NCBI RefSeq assembly: GCF_048820975.1
Contig: NZ_JBMEUF010000003.1
Span: forward strand, 186,001-250,000
DNA from: Glaciecola sp048820975
Lineage (GTDB): Bacteria; Pseudomonadota; Gammaproteobacteria; Enterobacterales; Alteromonadaceae
Reading direction: 5' to 3'
Length of the DNA stretch: 64,000 bases
The position numbers were made by a program, and so were the translations under genes. Below are positions 18,260 to 27,781 of the stretch, piece after piece (position 1 is the first letter of the stretch; each line of letters opens with the position of its first letter). The notes beneath the pieces are model-generated. The model had not been told where the DNA came from. It was given only the letters and a program-made list of their open reading frames with translations, and did not search any database.

Positions 18260-19354
18260 ATGCTTATGACCATGTTGAAAAAAGTAAGCTTAGTAATATG
18301 CGCAATGATGATAACGGCTTGTGCATCTGGTTTAAAAGATGAAAGTTTTGTAGGTACGGGAGAGTTTAATGCTCAAGAAGCGGCGAAAACCCGCGTGAGC
18401 TTGGGCTTAACTTATTTAAAAAATGGTAATTTTAGTCAAGCTAAATTTAACTTAGATAAAGCCTTAGAATTTGCACCGCGCTCGGGTGAGGCGCATTATG
18501 CAATGGCTTTTTACTATCAGCAAGTTGAAGAGTTATCGCGGGCGCAAGAGTATTATGAATCGGCCATTTCTTATTCAAAGAAAGATCCTGATGTGTTAAA
18601 TAGTTATGGCGCATTTTTATGTGAACAAGGGCAGTACTCAGAGGCGAAAAAATATTTTTTACAAGCGGTTGATGACAAGAGCTATATTGCATCAGCTGAA
18701 ACCTACGAAAATTTGGCTATTTGTGCCCAAAACCAAGGTCTAACGGATGATGCCAAGACTTACTTTATTGCTGCTTTAAATCACCAACCCACACGAGCGT
18801 CAACTTTACTTTACTTAGCGCAAACTTACGTAAGTGAAAAAAATTGGGAAGAAGCCAAAAAGGCAATATGGAAACATGAAAGAAATGCTAGCGTAAGTGC
18901 TGAATCATTGTGGGTTTCGTATTCAATTGCTGCCGGGCAAAACAATTTACGCAGTGCGCTTGAATATGCTGATACAATGAAACGATTGTATCCTGAGCAT
19001 GCGCACACTAAAGCAGCGCTGGCATCGTTAGGTAAGTTTCAGCCCACCATGACAGTTAAGAGCAAAAATAAGCCAAGCCAAGATCCCAGTGCATCACAAG
19101 AAGCACTAATGCAAAGCCCTAGTGCAGCAAACGGAGAGAGTATTAAAGTAAGTGAAACAACTACTGACAATACTAAAATAAGTCCAAAAAATGCTACTTT
19201 CCATGTTGTACAAAAGGACGAAAATTTGTATCGTATTTCACTGATATATAACGTAAAGATGCGAAAGCTGTTAGAGTGGAATAATTTAAGTAATGAATCC
19301 CACATTTATGCTGGCAAAAAGCTTAGGGTAAGGGCCCCAAATACTAATGAGTAA
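18260..19354 (+). CDS. pilW: PilW/PilF-like TPR pilotin lipoprotein with C-terminal LysM domain
   Basis: By position (rlmN-pilW-rodZ-ispG) and sequence this is the type IV pilus stability protein PilW, which helps the PilQ secretin assemble. It has 364 aa. The lipobox ITAC lies near residue 20. TPR repeats span about residues 45-260 (LTYLKNGNFSQAKFNLDKAL and YESAISYSKKDPDVL). A Ser/Lys linker and a LysM domain (about 312-360; HVVQKDENLYRISLIYNV) follow. Usual PilW proteins are about 250 aa and lack LysM, so this is a domain extension. The start at ATG 18260 has AGGG upstream. The end overlaps rodZ by 8 bp. Confidence 0.85.
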   Translation: MLMTMLKKVSLVICAMMITACASGLKDESFVGTGEFNAQEAAKTRVSLGLTYLKNGNFSQAKFNLDKALEFAPRSGEAHYAMAFYYQQVEELSRAQEYYESAISYSKKDPDVLNSYGAFLCEQGQYSEAKKYFLQAVDDKSYIASAETYENLAICAQNQGLTDDAKTYFIAALNHQPTRASTLLYLAQTYVSEKNWEEAKKAIWKHERNASVSAESLWVSYSIAAGQNNLRSALEYADTMKRLYPEHAHTKAALASLGKFQPTMTVKSKNKPSQDPSASQEALMQSPSAANGESIKVSETTTDNTKISPKNATFHVVQKDENLYRISLIYNVKMRKLLEWNNLSNESHIYAGKKLRVRAPNTNE

Positions 19355-20438
19355 TGAAGAAAAAGAACAAATTGAAGCTCAATCTGAACCAGTCCAAGAT
19401 ACTTACAGCCCGGGTCAGCAGTTACGCGTTAGCCGTGAAAAGCTAGGTTTAAGCCAGCAGCAAGTTGCTGATCGCTTACATTTGCGATTGGCAAGCGTTC
19501 AGGCTGTAGAGAGTGATTCTTTGGAAGAAGGCGTATCAGTTACCTTCACTAAAGGCTATGTGCGCTTATATGCAAAGTTAGTTCGAATAGATGTAGAGCC
19601 ACTATTAGCTAGTTATGACCAATTACATGCTCGTGAGAGCGAACCGGCTAAGTTACAAAGTTTTTCTCGACGTGTATCACGTGAAGCCCATGATCACCGC
19701 TGGAATATGGTATCGATTGTGGTGGTACTATTGGTTCTTGGCTCTATTATATTTTGGTGGGTTGATCGCGAAGGATATTTTGTAGATTCAGGCGCTAAAG
19801 TTACACAAGCTTGGGAAAGTTTAGTGGGTGAAGGAAACGAGCAAGAAGTGCAAGCTCCTGTTGAAGATAAAGTGAGCGAAACACCCACTGATATTGTTAA
19901 ACAAGATGTTGGACCTAATATTCCTGAAGAAGATGTTGCTGCGCTTAGCTCTGACACGCAAAGTGTGATTGCTGATTCTGCTGATGAAGCGTCTGAGCTG
20001 GCATCAGATACGGTTGATAATGCTGAGAGCACGTTTGAAAATGCAACTGATGTTGTAAGCTCAAGCCTTGATAATGCCATTGAAGAAGATGCAGTAGAAG
20101 AACTAGAAGAACCCGTTAAAAGAAACAGTGCAGACATTGTAGAAGGTGTATTCACCGATGCCGGCTATAGAGTAAATGCTGATGGCACCGTAAATGTGGT
20201 ATTTACCTTCAAAGATGATTGCTGGGTAAGTGTTAAAGACGCGAATGGCGACACCATGGCAGTTGGCGTTAAAAAACAAGGGCGCGTGATGGAAGTAGCG
20301 GGCATTGCGCCAGTGAGTGTAATACTGGGTGCGCCAAATGCGGTTGAAATAGATTTTGGTGGCCAGCGCATCGACATGAGTGTATACCCAGGTGGTGAGT
20401 CGGCTAAGTTTTCTTTACCAGTTATGAGTGAGTTATAA
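19347..20438 (+). CDS. rodZ: Cytoskeleton protein RodZ
   Basis: Links the MreB filament to the membrane and sets rod shape. It has 363 aa. An HTH domain of XRE type (about residues 20-85; LRVSREKLGLSQQQVADRL) is followed by a basic juxtamembrane stretch and one transmembrane helix (about 118-136). A long acidic Ala/Ser/Asp-rich linker (about 150-265) and a C-terminal beta domain (DUF4115, about 270-355) complete it. Its first codons overlap the pilW end by 8 bp and its stop overlaps the ispG start by one base (TAATG), so translation is coupled. Confidence 0.94.
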   Translation: MSNEEKEQIEAQSEPVQDTYSPGQQLRVSREKLGLSQQQVADRLHLRLASVQAVESDSLEEGVSVTFTKGYVRLYAKLVRIDVEPLLASYDQLHARESEPAKLQSFSRRVSREAHDHRWNMVSIVVVLLVLGSIIFWWVDREGYFVDSGAKVTQAWESLVGEGNEQEVQAPVEDKVSETPTDIVKQDVGPNIPEEDVAALSSDTQSVIADSADEASELASDTVDNAESTFENATDVVSSSLDNAIEEDAVEELEEPVKRNSADIVEGVFTDAGYRVNADGTVNVVFTFKDDCWVSVKDANGDTMAVGVKKQGRVMEVAGIAPVSVILGAPNAVEIDFGGQRIDMSVYPGGESAKFSLPVMSEL

Positions 20439-21577
20439 TGTTTGCGGAATCTCCAATAAAACGACGCAAGTCTACAAGAATAAATGTAGGGTCAGTTCCT
20501 ATTGGTGATGGAGCGCCTATTGCGGTCCAGTCTATGACAAATACTGATACCTGTGACGTAGACGCTACAGTTGCGCAAATTAAGGCAATACAAGATGTAG
20601 GCGGCGACATAGTGCGTGTTTCTGTTCCCACTATGGATGCAGCAGAGGCATTTAAATTAATCAAGCAGCGTGTTGATATCCCCTTAGTTGCTGATATTCA
20701 TTTTGATTATCGCATAGCCTTGAAGGTGGCCGAATACGGCGTTGATTGCTTGCGCATTAACCCTGGCAATATTGGTAACCTCGAGCGAGTGAAATCAGTA
20801 GTTGATTGCGCTAAAGACAAAAATATTCCTATTCGTATTGGTGTAAATGGCGGCTCGTTAGAGCGCGATTTGCAAGAAAAGTACGGTGAGCCTACACCAG
20901 AAGCTTTACTTGAATCGGCAATGCGCCATGTAGATATTTTAGATAAATTAAACTTTGATCAATTCAAAGTCTCCGTTAAAGCATCTGATGTGTTTTTAGC
21001 CGTAGGTGCATACCGCTTGCTGGCGAAGCAAATAGACCAACCTTTGCATTTAGGTATAACTGAAGCCGGTGGTTTACGTTCGGGCTCGGTAAAAAGTGCG
21101 GTGGGCTTAGGTATGTTATTGGCCGAAGGCATTGGTGACACAATTCGAATTTCCTTAGCAGCTAACCCAGTTGAAGAAATAAAAGTGGGCTTCGACATTC
21201 TTAAGTCGTTGCGTATTCGTTCACGTGGTATCAATTTTATAGCGTGTCCTAGTTGCTCTCGCCAAGAGTTTGATGTGATTAACACCGTCAATGCCCTTGA
21301 GCAACGCTTAGAAGACATAATCACGCCGCTTGATGTGTCTATAATTGGTTGCGTTGTAAATGGCCCGGGCGAAGCTGAAGTTTCAGATATAGGCCTAACC
21401 GGTGCTCGCAACATGAGCGGATTTTACGAAGATGGCGTGCGCCAACGTGAACGCTTTGCGAATGATCAATTAGTTGACAAACTCGAACAAAAAATTCGCA
21501 CGAAAGCGGCCGCTAAAGCTGCAATGTTAGACCCTTCAAATAGAATAGATGTAAGTTTAAGCGACTCAAGTAAATAG
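20438..21577 (+). CDS. ispG: 4-hydroxy-3-methylbut-2-en-1-yl diphosphate synthase IspG
   Basis: Penultimate step of the MEP isoprenoid pathway (MEcPP to HMBPP), using a [4Fe-4S] cluster. It has 379 aa. The cluster ligands Cys270, Cys273 and Cys305, with Glu312 (GCVVNGPGE), have E. coli numbering. It is coupled to rodZ by a one-base stop/start overlap. hisS normally follows directly, but here a reversed glycosyltransferase and about 290 bp lie between them. Confidence 0.97.
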   Translation: MFAESPIKRRKSTRINVGSVPIGDGAPIAVQSMTNTDTCDVDATVAQIKAIQDVGGDIVRVSVPTMDAAEAFKLIKQRVDIPLVADIHFDYRIALKVAEYGVDCLRINPGNIGNLERVKSVVDCAKDKNIPIRIGVNGGSLERDLQEKYGEPTPEALLESAMRHVDILDKLNFDQFKVSVKASDVFLAVGAYRLLAKQIDQPLHLGITEAGGLRSGSVKSAVGLGMLLAEGIGDTIRISLAANPVEEIKVGFDILKSLRIRSRGINFIACPSCSRQEFDVINTVNALEQRLEDIITPLDVSIIGCVVNGPGEAEVSDIGLTGARNMSGFYEDGVRQRERFANDQLVDKLEQKIRTKAAAKAAMLDPSNRIDVSLSDSSK

Positions 21578-21648
21578 TTTAGTTGTTAGTACTTTTAGGC
21601 CTAAGGTGAGTGCCAAAGGCCGGTGCAAAAAGCAATTTTAAGTTCAGT

Positions 21649-22731
21649 TTATAACGGTGCGTTGTATAGCGCCGTATAATACTTAACAATAGCATCAGTA
21701 CTGTACTGGCTTGCAAACGTGTTATACCCATTTATCGCAATCTTATGGGTGTTATCAACTTGCGTTACTAAGCCTTTAATTCCATCACTAATAGCCTCAA
21801 TGTCTCCTGCTGCGCAAAGCATACCATTTTCATCGTGCGTAATTAAGCCGGGGAGTCCGCCCACTTTAGTGGTTAATACGGCTTGTTTATACGACATCGC
21901 TTCTAGTACCACCATAGGTAAGCCTTCAGCATAAGAGGGCAAGCAAAAAATATCACATAACTCCATCAATGCGCGTTTCTTTTCGCCCATTACGGGGCCC
22001 TCAACCACAATATTTTGCATCACATTGGGGTGTTCGCTAATAAATTGCTCTAAGTCAGCCCTGCTTACATCACCACCAAAATCACCCGCTAAATGCAATA
22101 CTGCGTCAGTATCAGCTTTAGCAAAGGCTTTAACTAAATCTTTCGTGCCTTTGCGTGTGCATACTTGGCCCATGAACAAAATATGCTTGGTATTAAAGTT
22201 AAGCGCTCGCTCAAAAGCCGGGTTAGGGACGCCGTTGGCAATCACGCTAACATTATTTAACTGCCATTGATCTTGAAAAATATCTTGCCACTCTTTAGAC
22301 AGAGCCACAATGCACTTCGCATTTTGTAGCACGTACAACACAAATTTTAATTTGGTTTTAGGTAGCGTGCTTAAAAACTTATCGAAGGTGGCACCATGTA
22401 TATGAATAATATAAGGAATGCCTTTAAACTTTGCCATGAGTGCAAAACAGGCATCTAGGAAAAAGGTTGTAAACCCGCTACAGGTATGAATATGCACAAA
22501 ATCAGGTTGCTCTGAGTTAAGTGCTTTATAAAACTTTTTCCATGCCGAAAAGCGATATGAAATCGCACTGAATAGGCTTCTGTTTTCAGATGTTTGTTTT
22601 GCGGTGTCCCAAAAATGCATCGTGGTTTCGTTCACTAGCGACGATTTAGAGAGGTTATCGAGTACCGTTGCCATACCACCTATGGCGGGAGGCATGGGAC
22701 CCAGCATAAAAATTTTTTTCATATAGCTCAT
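21649..22731 (-). CDS. GT4-type glycosyltransferase
   Basis: Retaining GT-B glycosyltransferase of the GT4/RfaB type, probably transferring a sugar in surface polysaccharide synthesis. It has 360 aa. The N-terminal GPMPPAIGGMATV is the glycine-rich acceptor loop, HIHGATF follows, and the nucleotide-sugar domain carries FMGQVCTRKGTKDLV and EGLPMVVLEAMSYKQ (E-x7-E signature). A second ATG at 22722 is an equally possible start. It stands alone, opposite to ispG and hisS, whose adjacency is otherwise conserved, so it looks like an insertion. Donor and acceptor are unknown. Confidence 0.85.
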   Translation of the reverse strand: MSYMKKIFMLGPMPPAIGGMATVLDNLSKSSLVNETTMHFWDTAKQTSENRSLFSAISYRFSAWKKFYKALNSEQPDFVHIHTCSGFTTFFLDACFALMAKFKGIPYIIHIHGATFDKFLSTLPKTKLKFVLYVLQNAKCIVALSKEWQDIFQDQWQLNNVSVIANGVPNPAFERALNFNTKHILFMGQVCTRKGTKDLVKAFAKADTDAVLHLAGDFGGDVSRADLEQFISEHPNVMQNIVVEGPVMGEKKRALMELCDIFCLPSYAEGLPMVVLEAMSYKQAVLTTKVGGLPGLITHDENGMLCAAGDIEAISDGIKGLVTQVDNTHKIAINGYNTFASQYSTDAIVKYYTALYNAPL

Positions 22732-22964
22732 TGCTCGTCAAATAAAAGGTACGTGATGGTAAATATTACTAATTTACGTTGCTTTGCTGCAAATTTGACC
22801 TAAGCGTCTATTTTGTCAAAGTAGCCTATGCAATATAACTGAAAAGCTTAGGTTTATGTGGCTTAATTTACTATTAAAACAAAATATTAAAGCCATGTGA
22901 AAACTTTTACTTAGAGCACGGGCTCAGCCTGCCTTTTTGTTATGCTAATTACCCGCTTATTCCC

Positions 22965-22993
22965 TTTACCCGCGGGGCTAAAATCCTTATACT
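22965..22993 (+). promoter_or_regulatory. Promoter for hisS operon
   Basis: TTTACC (22965-22970), a 17-bp spacer and TATACT (22988-22993) lie 31 bp before the GTG start of hisS. The rest of the 292-bp gap after the glycosyltransferase start is AT-rich and shows nothing else I recognise. Confidence 0.5.
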
Positions 22994-23023
22994 AACGCGC
23001 TTTTAAAAATATATGGGTGCACA

Positions 23024-24295
23024 GTGGCAAAAACAATCCAAGCTATTCGCGGTATGAATGACTGCTTACCTTCACAAACGCCAGTTTGGCAGTTTGTAGA
23101 AGCGCGTATTCGAGAATTAGTCAACAGCTACCATTACAATGAAATTAGAACACCCATTGTAGAAAATACTGACCTTTTCAAGCGTTCAGTAGGAGAAGCT
23201 ACCGATATTGTTGAAAAAGAGATGTATGTGTTTGAAGATCGCAATGGTGAATCTTTAGCACTTCGCCCCGAAGGTACTGCTTGCGCGGTTCGAGCTGGGA
23301 ATCAACACGGCTTATTGTACAATCAACAACAACGCTTGTGGTATATGGGTCCAATGTTTCGTCACGAACGTCCGCAGAAGGGGCGTTATCGTCAATTTCA
23401 TCAATTTGGCGCAGAAGCCTTTGGTTTTGAAGGGCCAGATATTGACGTAGAAATGATTTTAATGGGGGCTAGGTTGTGGAAAGCGTTTGGCATTTCAGAC
23501 CAAGTAGAGTTACAAATAAACTCACTGGGTAATGCCCAAGCTCGCGCCGATTACAAAGATATATTAGTTAAGTATTTAGAATCGCATTTTGATGCCTTAG
23601 ATGAAGATAGCAAGCGCCGATTAACGACTAATCCACTGCGCGTACTTGATTCTAAAAATCAACAAACTCAAGCTATAGTAGCAAACGCGCCTAAGCTAAT
23701 TGATCATCTAGATGAAGAATCTGCACAACATTTTTCACAATTATGTGAACGATTAGACGCAACTGGCATCAAATACCGAGTTAACCCGTCTTTAGTGCGT
23801 GGTTTAGATTATTATAATCGTACGGTATTTGAGTGGGTAACCACTATGTTGGGTGCTCAAGGAACAATTTGTGCTGGCGGCCGTTACGACGGCTTAGTTG
23901 AGCAACTTGGCGGAAAAAGCACTCAAGGTGTTGGATTTGCCATGGGAATAGAGCGCTTAGTTCTATTGGTTGAAGCCTCGCAATTAGAAGCGATGCGTAA
24001 TCCAGCTGAAGTATATATTACCGCTATGGGTGATGAGGCTTCAAAAGAAGCGATAATATTAGCAGAAAAAATTCGTAATGCGTTTTCGTACTTAAAAGTG
24101 CAATTGCATTGCGGTGGCGGAAACTTTAAAAAGCAATTGAAAAAAGCAGATGCTTCGGGTGCTGACGTAGCCATTGTTATTGGTGAGGCAGAAGCGCTGA
24201 GCAAAGTTTACGGTGTTAAGTGGCTTCGAAAAGATAGCGAACAACGCCAAGTAAATGAAGAAGAATTGATTGAATTATTAGCCGATATTCACTAA
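23024..24295 (+). CDS. hisS: Histidyl-tRNA synthetase
   Basis: Class II aminoacyl-tRNA synthetase charging tRNA-His. It has 423 aa. Motif 2 is MFRHERPQKGRYRQFHQFGAE. The histidine-binding signatures are LVRGLDYYNRTVFEWV and the Gly-rich AGGRYDGLVEQLGG. The C-terminal anticodon-binding domain starts at about residue 330. The start is GTG at 23024; the nearby ATG at 23013 is out of frame. It leads the usual hisS-yfgM-bamB-der order. Confidence 0.97.
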   Translation: MAKTIQAIRGMNDCLPSQTPVWQFVEARIRELVNSYHYNEIRTPIVENTDLFKRSVGEATDIVEKEMYVFEDRNGESLALRPEGTACAVRAGNQHGLLYNQQQRLWYMGPMFRHERPQKGRYRQFHQFGAEAFGFEGPDIDVEMILMGARLWKAFGISDQVELQINSLGNAQARADYKDILVKYLESHFDALDEDSKRRLTTNPLRVLDSKNQQTQAIVANAPKLIDHLDEESAQHFSQLCERLDATGIKYRVNPSLVRGLDYYNRTVFEWVTTMLGAQGTICAGGRYDGLVEQLGGKSTQGVGFAMGIERLVLLVEASQLEAMRNPAEVYITAMGDEASKEAIILAEKIRNAFSYLKVQLHCGGGNFKKQLKKADASGADVAIVIGEAEALSKVYGVKWLRKDSEQRQVNEEELIELLADIH

Positions 24296-24380
24296 TAATT
24301 CAGGCACAATAAAAATCAAAAGATAATGTAGTCGCCATAGCAGTATTCGCAACGGCAATCAGACGGAATTAGAGGATCAC

Positions 24381-25016
24381 ATGATAGGGTACGAGACCGA
24401 AGAACAACAAGTACAAGCAATCAAACAGTTTTGGAAAGACAATGGCACGGCTATCATTTTAGGCGCAGTTATTGGAATAGGCGGCTTATGGGGATGGCGT
24501 TATTATAACGATTCAACTATTGCCACAAAGGAAGCGGCGTCTACAGAATTTAACAAAAGCATTGAAACCTTCATTGACAGTGAAAGCCCTGAAAGCTTAA
24601 ACGCTTTCATTGAAGCCAACAAAGACTCAGGTTATGCACCTCTTGCTGCACTTGTTGTGGCACAAGAAGCTATAACAAATGATGATTTTGAAGCAGCTAA
24701 AGCGGCGCTTCGTCAAGCTATTGCAAATGATGAAGACGTAAGCAACGTAGCCAGAATTCGCTTAGCTAATATTCATATTGAGCTAGCTGAATACACTCAG
24801 GCCTTGTCAATATTAGATGAAGTTAGTGCTGATGCATTTAGTGCACAAGTGAATGAGCTTAAAGGTGATGCCTTACTTGCTCAACAAGATTTTGATGCTG
24901 CGCAAACTGCTTATGCAGCCTCGTTAGATGATGCGCCAAATAATAACAACGTTAAAATGAAGCTAGATAACATCGCTTACGCCAAAAACAAGCAAGTGAG
25001 TACTGAAAGTGAATAA
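24381..25016 (+). CDS. yfgM: YfgM-like ancillary SecYEG translocon subunit
   Basis: In E. coli, YfgM is a membrane-anchored TPR protein that binds SecYEG together with PpiD and aids periplasmic chaperone handover. At 211 aa this one has a short cytoplasmic N-terminus (EEQQVQAIKQFWKDNG), one helix (about residues 22-40, ending GWRYY) and a periplasmic TPR region. The ribosome site is AGAGGATC. The stop codon overlaps the bamB GTG start region by 8 bp. Confidence 0.92.
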   Translation: MIGYETEEQQVQAIKQFWKDNGTAIILGAVIGIGGLWGWRYYNDSTIATKEAASTEFNKSIETFIDSESPESLNAFIEANKDSGYAPLAALVVAQEAITNDDFEAAKAALRQAIANDEDVSNVARIRLANIHIELAEYTQALSILDEVSADAFSAQVNELKGDALLAQQDFDAAQTAYAASLDDAPNNNNVKMKLDNIAYAKNKQVSTESE

Positions 25017-26244
25017 GTTTGTAAAAGCTTCTGCGCTTGCAGTATTGATGGCTGGAATAGGTGGCTGTAGCACAATTTCAGGCTGGTTCAGTGACGAAGA
25101 AGAGCTGGAAATTCGCAAGTTACCTGAAATCACGATGGCATTTAAAACTGAAACTTTGTGGTCAGAGTCTATTGGCGATGGGGTTGAAAATTATTACTCA
25201 CGCCTTATGCCGGCTATTGGTTACGGTAAAGTGTTTGCCGCTGATCGTGAAGGCGTTATTGTTGCGTTTGACCCTGAAAATGGCGACGAAATTTGGGAAC
25301 AACGTGTTAGCCGTAAAAGTAAAAAAAGCAGCCTGTTCAACTTATATGGCTTGGCCGCTGGGCAAGTTTCAGCGAAAGTGTCAGGTGGTTTAACATTAGC
25401 ATACGAAACCGTTTATTTTGGTACCGAAGATGGCTTAGTATTTGCGCTAGACCAAGAAACTGGCGATATTAAATGGAAAACTCAAGTACCTAGCGAAGTC
25501 GTTGCAGAACCTTCCGTAGATAGCGGTATTGTTGTTGTGAACACGGTTTCTGGCTCTTTAATGGGCTTAGATGCAAGCACTGGCGAAATTAAGTGGCAGA
25601 ATGATTCTGATGTACCACCACTTACACTACGCGGTATTTCAGCTCCTGCTGCTGCAGCTGGTGGTGCTATTGTAGGTTTAGCGAATGGCCGTTTGCGCGT
25701 TGCCATTCTTGAATCGGGTTTAACGGCTTGGGAACAAGTGGTAGCGAAACCTGCGGGCGCAACTGAGTTGGAGCGCATCGTAGATGTAGATTCTAAACCA
25801 CTTGTTTTTGGTGCAAACGTATATGTTGTTTCATATGGCGGTACCTTAGCAGCAATAGAACTTCGTTCCGGTAATGTTATATGGAGCCGCGAATATGCTT
25901 CGTATCGCGATATTGCTATTTCTGGTAATCGTTTATTTGTAACTGATAATGGCGGTACCTTATACGCAATTGACCGTAGAAACGGTATTGAGCTATGGTC
26001 AAACAGTGAGTTACGCAAGCGTACTTTAAGCTCAGCCACGGTAATTGGTGATTACATTGCGGTGGGTGATAAGTTTGGTTACCTACATTACTTTACCCAA
26101 GATGAGGGTAAATATGTGTCGCGCATGGAGGTTGGGGACGATGACGAAGATGAGTCAGTTTATTCCCCACCGGTATTTGTTGATAACATTCTGATGGTAC
26201 AAACACGCGACGGCCAATTAAAAAGATTGAGCGTACCAGAATAA
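25009..26244 (+). CDS. bamB: Outer membrane assembly lipoprotein BamB
   Basis: Lipoprotein of the BAM complex that inserts beta-barrel proteins into the outer membrane. It has 411 aa. The signal peptide ends at lipobox IGGC (Cys20). The rest is an eight-bladed beta propeller with PQQ-like repeats such as VIVAFDPENGDEIWEQ, VFALDQETGDIKWK and LYAIDRRNGIELW. The start is GTG at 25009, inside the yfgM end (8-bp overlap), so translation is coupled. A strong terminator follows. Confidence 0.95.
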   Translation: MNKFVKASALAVLMAGIGGCSTISGWFSDEEELEIRKLPEITMAFKTETLWSESIGDGVENYYSRLMPAIGYGKVFAADREGVIVAFDPENGDEIWEQRVSRKSKKSSLFNLYGLAAGQVSAKVSGGLTLAYETVYFGTEDGLVFALDQETGDIKWKTQVPSEVVAEPSVDSGIVVVNTVSGSLMGLDASTGEIKWQNDSDVPPLTLRGISAPAAAAGGAIVGLANGRLRVAILESGLTAWEQVVAKPAGATELERIVDVDSKPLVFGANVYVVSYGGTLAAIELRSGNVIWSREYASYRDIAISGNRLFVTDNGGTLYAIDRRNGIELWSNSELRKRTLSSATVIGDYIAVGDKFGYLHYFTQDEGKYVSRMEVGDDDEDESVYSPPVFVDNILMVQTRDGQLKRLSVPE

Positions 26245-26280
26245 TCAAAATTTGCGCAACTTAGTGAATGCGCTTAAACT

Positions 26281-26311
26281 GCGCCAATGGTTCTGCCATT
26301 GGCGCTTTTTT
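26281..26311 (+). terminator. Intrinsic terminator after bamB
   Basis: GCGCCAATGG and CCATTGGCGC form a perfect 10-bp stem with a 5-base loop, followed by six T residues. It is 36 bp after the bamB stop and 22 bp before the der start, so der needs read-through or its own start signal. Confidence 0.88.
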
Positions 26312-26333
26312 GTCTTAGGGATAATTAAAAATA

Positions 26334-27779
26334 ATGTTACCTGTAATAGCCTTAGTTGGCCGCCCCAATGTGGGAAAATCAACCCTGTTCAACCGTTTAA
26401 CGAATACTCGTGACGCGCTAGTTGCCGATTTTCCGGGGCTAACTCGAGATCGTAAGTACGGGCAAGGAAGCTTTGAACAACGCCAGTTTATAGTTGTTGA
26501 TACTGGTGGGATAAGTGGAGATGAACAAGGCATTGATGCTGCTATGGCTGATCAATCGCTACTTGCTATTGATGAAGCAGACGTGGTGTTATTTTTAGTA
26601 GATGCCCGCGCCGGACTTACTCCTGCCGACATAGGCATAGCTGATCATCTGCGCCGCGTGGGTAAAACCTGCTACGTAGTGGTGAATAAAGTCGATGGCA
26701 TAGATGGTGATAGCGAAAGCGCAGAATTTTATAAGTTAGGTGTGCCTAAGTTACTATTAATTGCAGCAGCGCATGGCCGTGGCGTTTCAAAAATGCTTGA
26801 TGACGTATTAGCGCCGCTAGATGCTAGCTTTCCTGATATGGAAATTGTGCCGCCTAGCTTGGATGAAGAAGAAGAAACGGCGGAAGCGCAATTAGAACGT
26901 TTGCAAGCAATGCCAATAAAATTAGCAATTGTTGGTAAACCAAATGTGGGTAAGTCTACGCTAACTAACCGTATTCTAGGTGAAGAAAGGGTAGTGGTTT
27001 ATGACCAACCGGGCACCACTCGCGATAGCATTTTTATTCCTATGAAACGTGATGAACGTGACTACGTGCTGATTGATACAGCGGGCGTAAGAAAGCGCCG
27101 TAAGGTATCGGATACTGTTGAAAAATTCTCAATCGTGAAAACCTTGCAGGCCATTGAAGCATCAAACGTTGTATTGTTAGTGGTAGATGCGCGAGAAGGT
27201 ATTAGCGAGCAAGACTTATCTTTACTTGGTTTTATACTCAATTCTGGCCGCTCATTAGTTATAGCCGTTAATAAATGGGATGGCCTTGATACCCATGTTA
27301 AAGATGAGGTTAAGCGTGAGTTAGACCGACGCTTAGGATTTGTTGACTTTGCTCGACTGCACTTTATTTCTGCATTACATGGTTCGGGTGTGGGCCATTT
27401 GTTTGAGTCTGTCCAAGAAGCTTATTCATCAGCGACAAAGCGCATTAATACGGCAATGCTTACCGACATTATGGAAATGGCGCAAAATGATCACCAACCA
27501 CCTATGGTGCGTGGACGCCGAGTCAAAATGAAATATGCGCACGCAGGTGGATACAACCCTCCTGTGGTGGTTATTCATGGGAACCAGCTGCTTGATTTAC
27601 CTGATTCATATAAACGTTACTTAACCAATTACTATCGTAAATCCTTAGGCATGATGGGTACGCCTATTAAAATTGAATTTAGAGAAGGTAGTAATCCCTT
27701 TGAAGGTAAGAAGAATAAACTTACTTTAGCGCAAGAGCGAAAGCGCAAACGCTTATTGACCTTCCATAAGAAAAAGTAA
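26334..27779 (+). CDS. der: Ribosome biogenesis GTPase Der (EngA)
   Basis: Essential GTPase for 50S subunit maturation. It has 481 aa and tandem GTPase domains. The first P-loop is GRPNVGKST (residues 9-17) with DTGG in switch II. The second, GKPNVGKST, is near residue 200 with DTAG and NKWD. A C-terminal KH-like domain ends in a Lys/Arg-rich tail. A short acidic linker (EEEETAEAQ) joins the two GTPase domains. The MscS-type gene begins two bases after the stop. Confidence 0.97.
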   Translation: MLPVIALVGRPNVGKSTLFNRLTNTRDALVADFPGLTRDRKYGQGSFEQRQFIVVDTGGISGDEQGIDAAMADQSLLAIDEADVVLFLVDARAGLTPADIGIADHLRRVGKTCYVVVNKVDGIDGDSESAEFYKLGVPKLLLIAAAHGRGVSKMLDDVLAPLDASFPDMEIVPPSLDEEEETAEAQLERLQAMPIKLAIVGKPNVGKSTLTNRILGEERVVVYDQPGTTRDSIFIPMKRDERDYVLIDTAGVRKRRKVSDTVEKFSIVKTLQAIEASNVVLLVVDAREGISEQDLSLLGFILNSGRSLVIAVNKWDGLDTHVKDEVKRELDRRLGFVDFARLHFISALHGSGVGHLFESVQEAYSSATKRINTAMLTDIMEMAQNDHQPPMVRGRRVKMKYAHAGGYNPPVVVIHGNQLLDLPDSYKRYLTNYYRKSLGMMGTPIKIEFREGSNPFEGKKNKLTLAQERKRKRLLTFHKKK

Positions 27780-27781
27780 AT

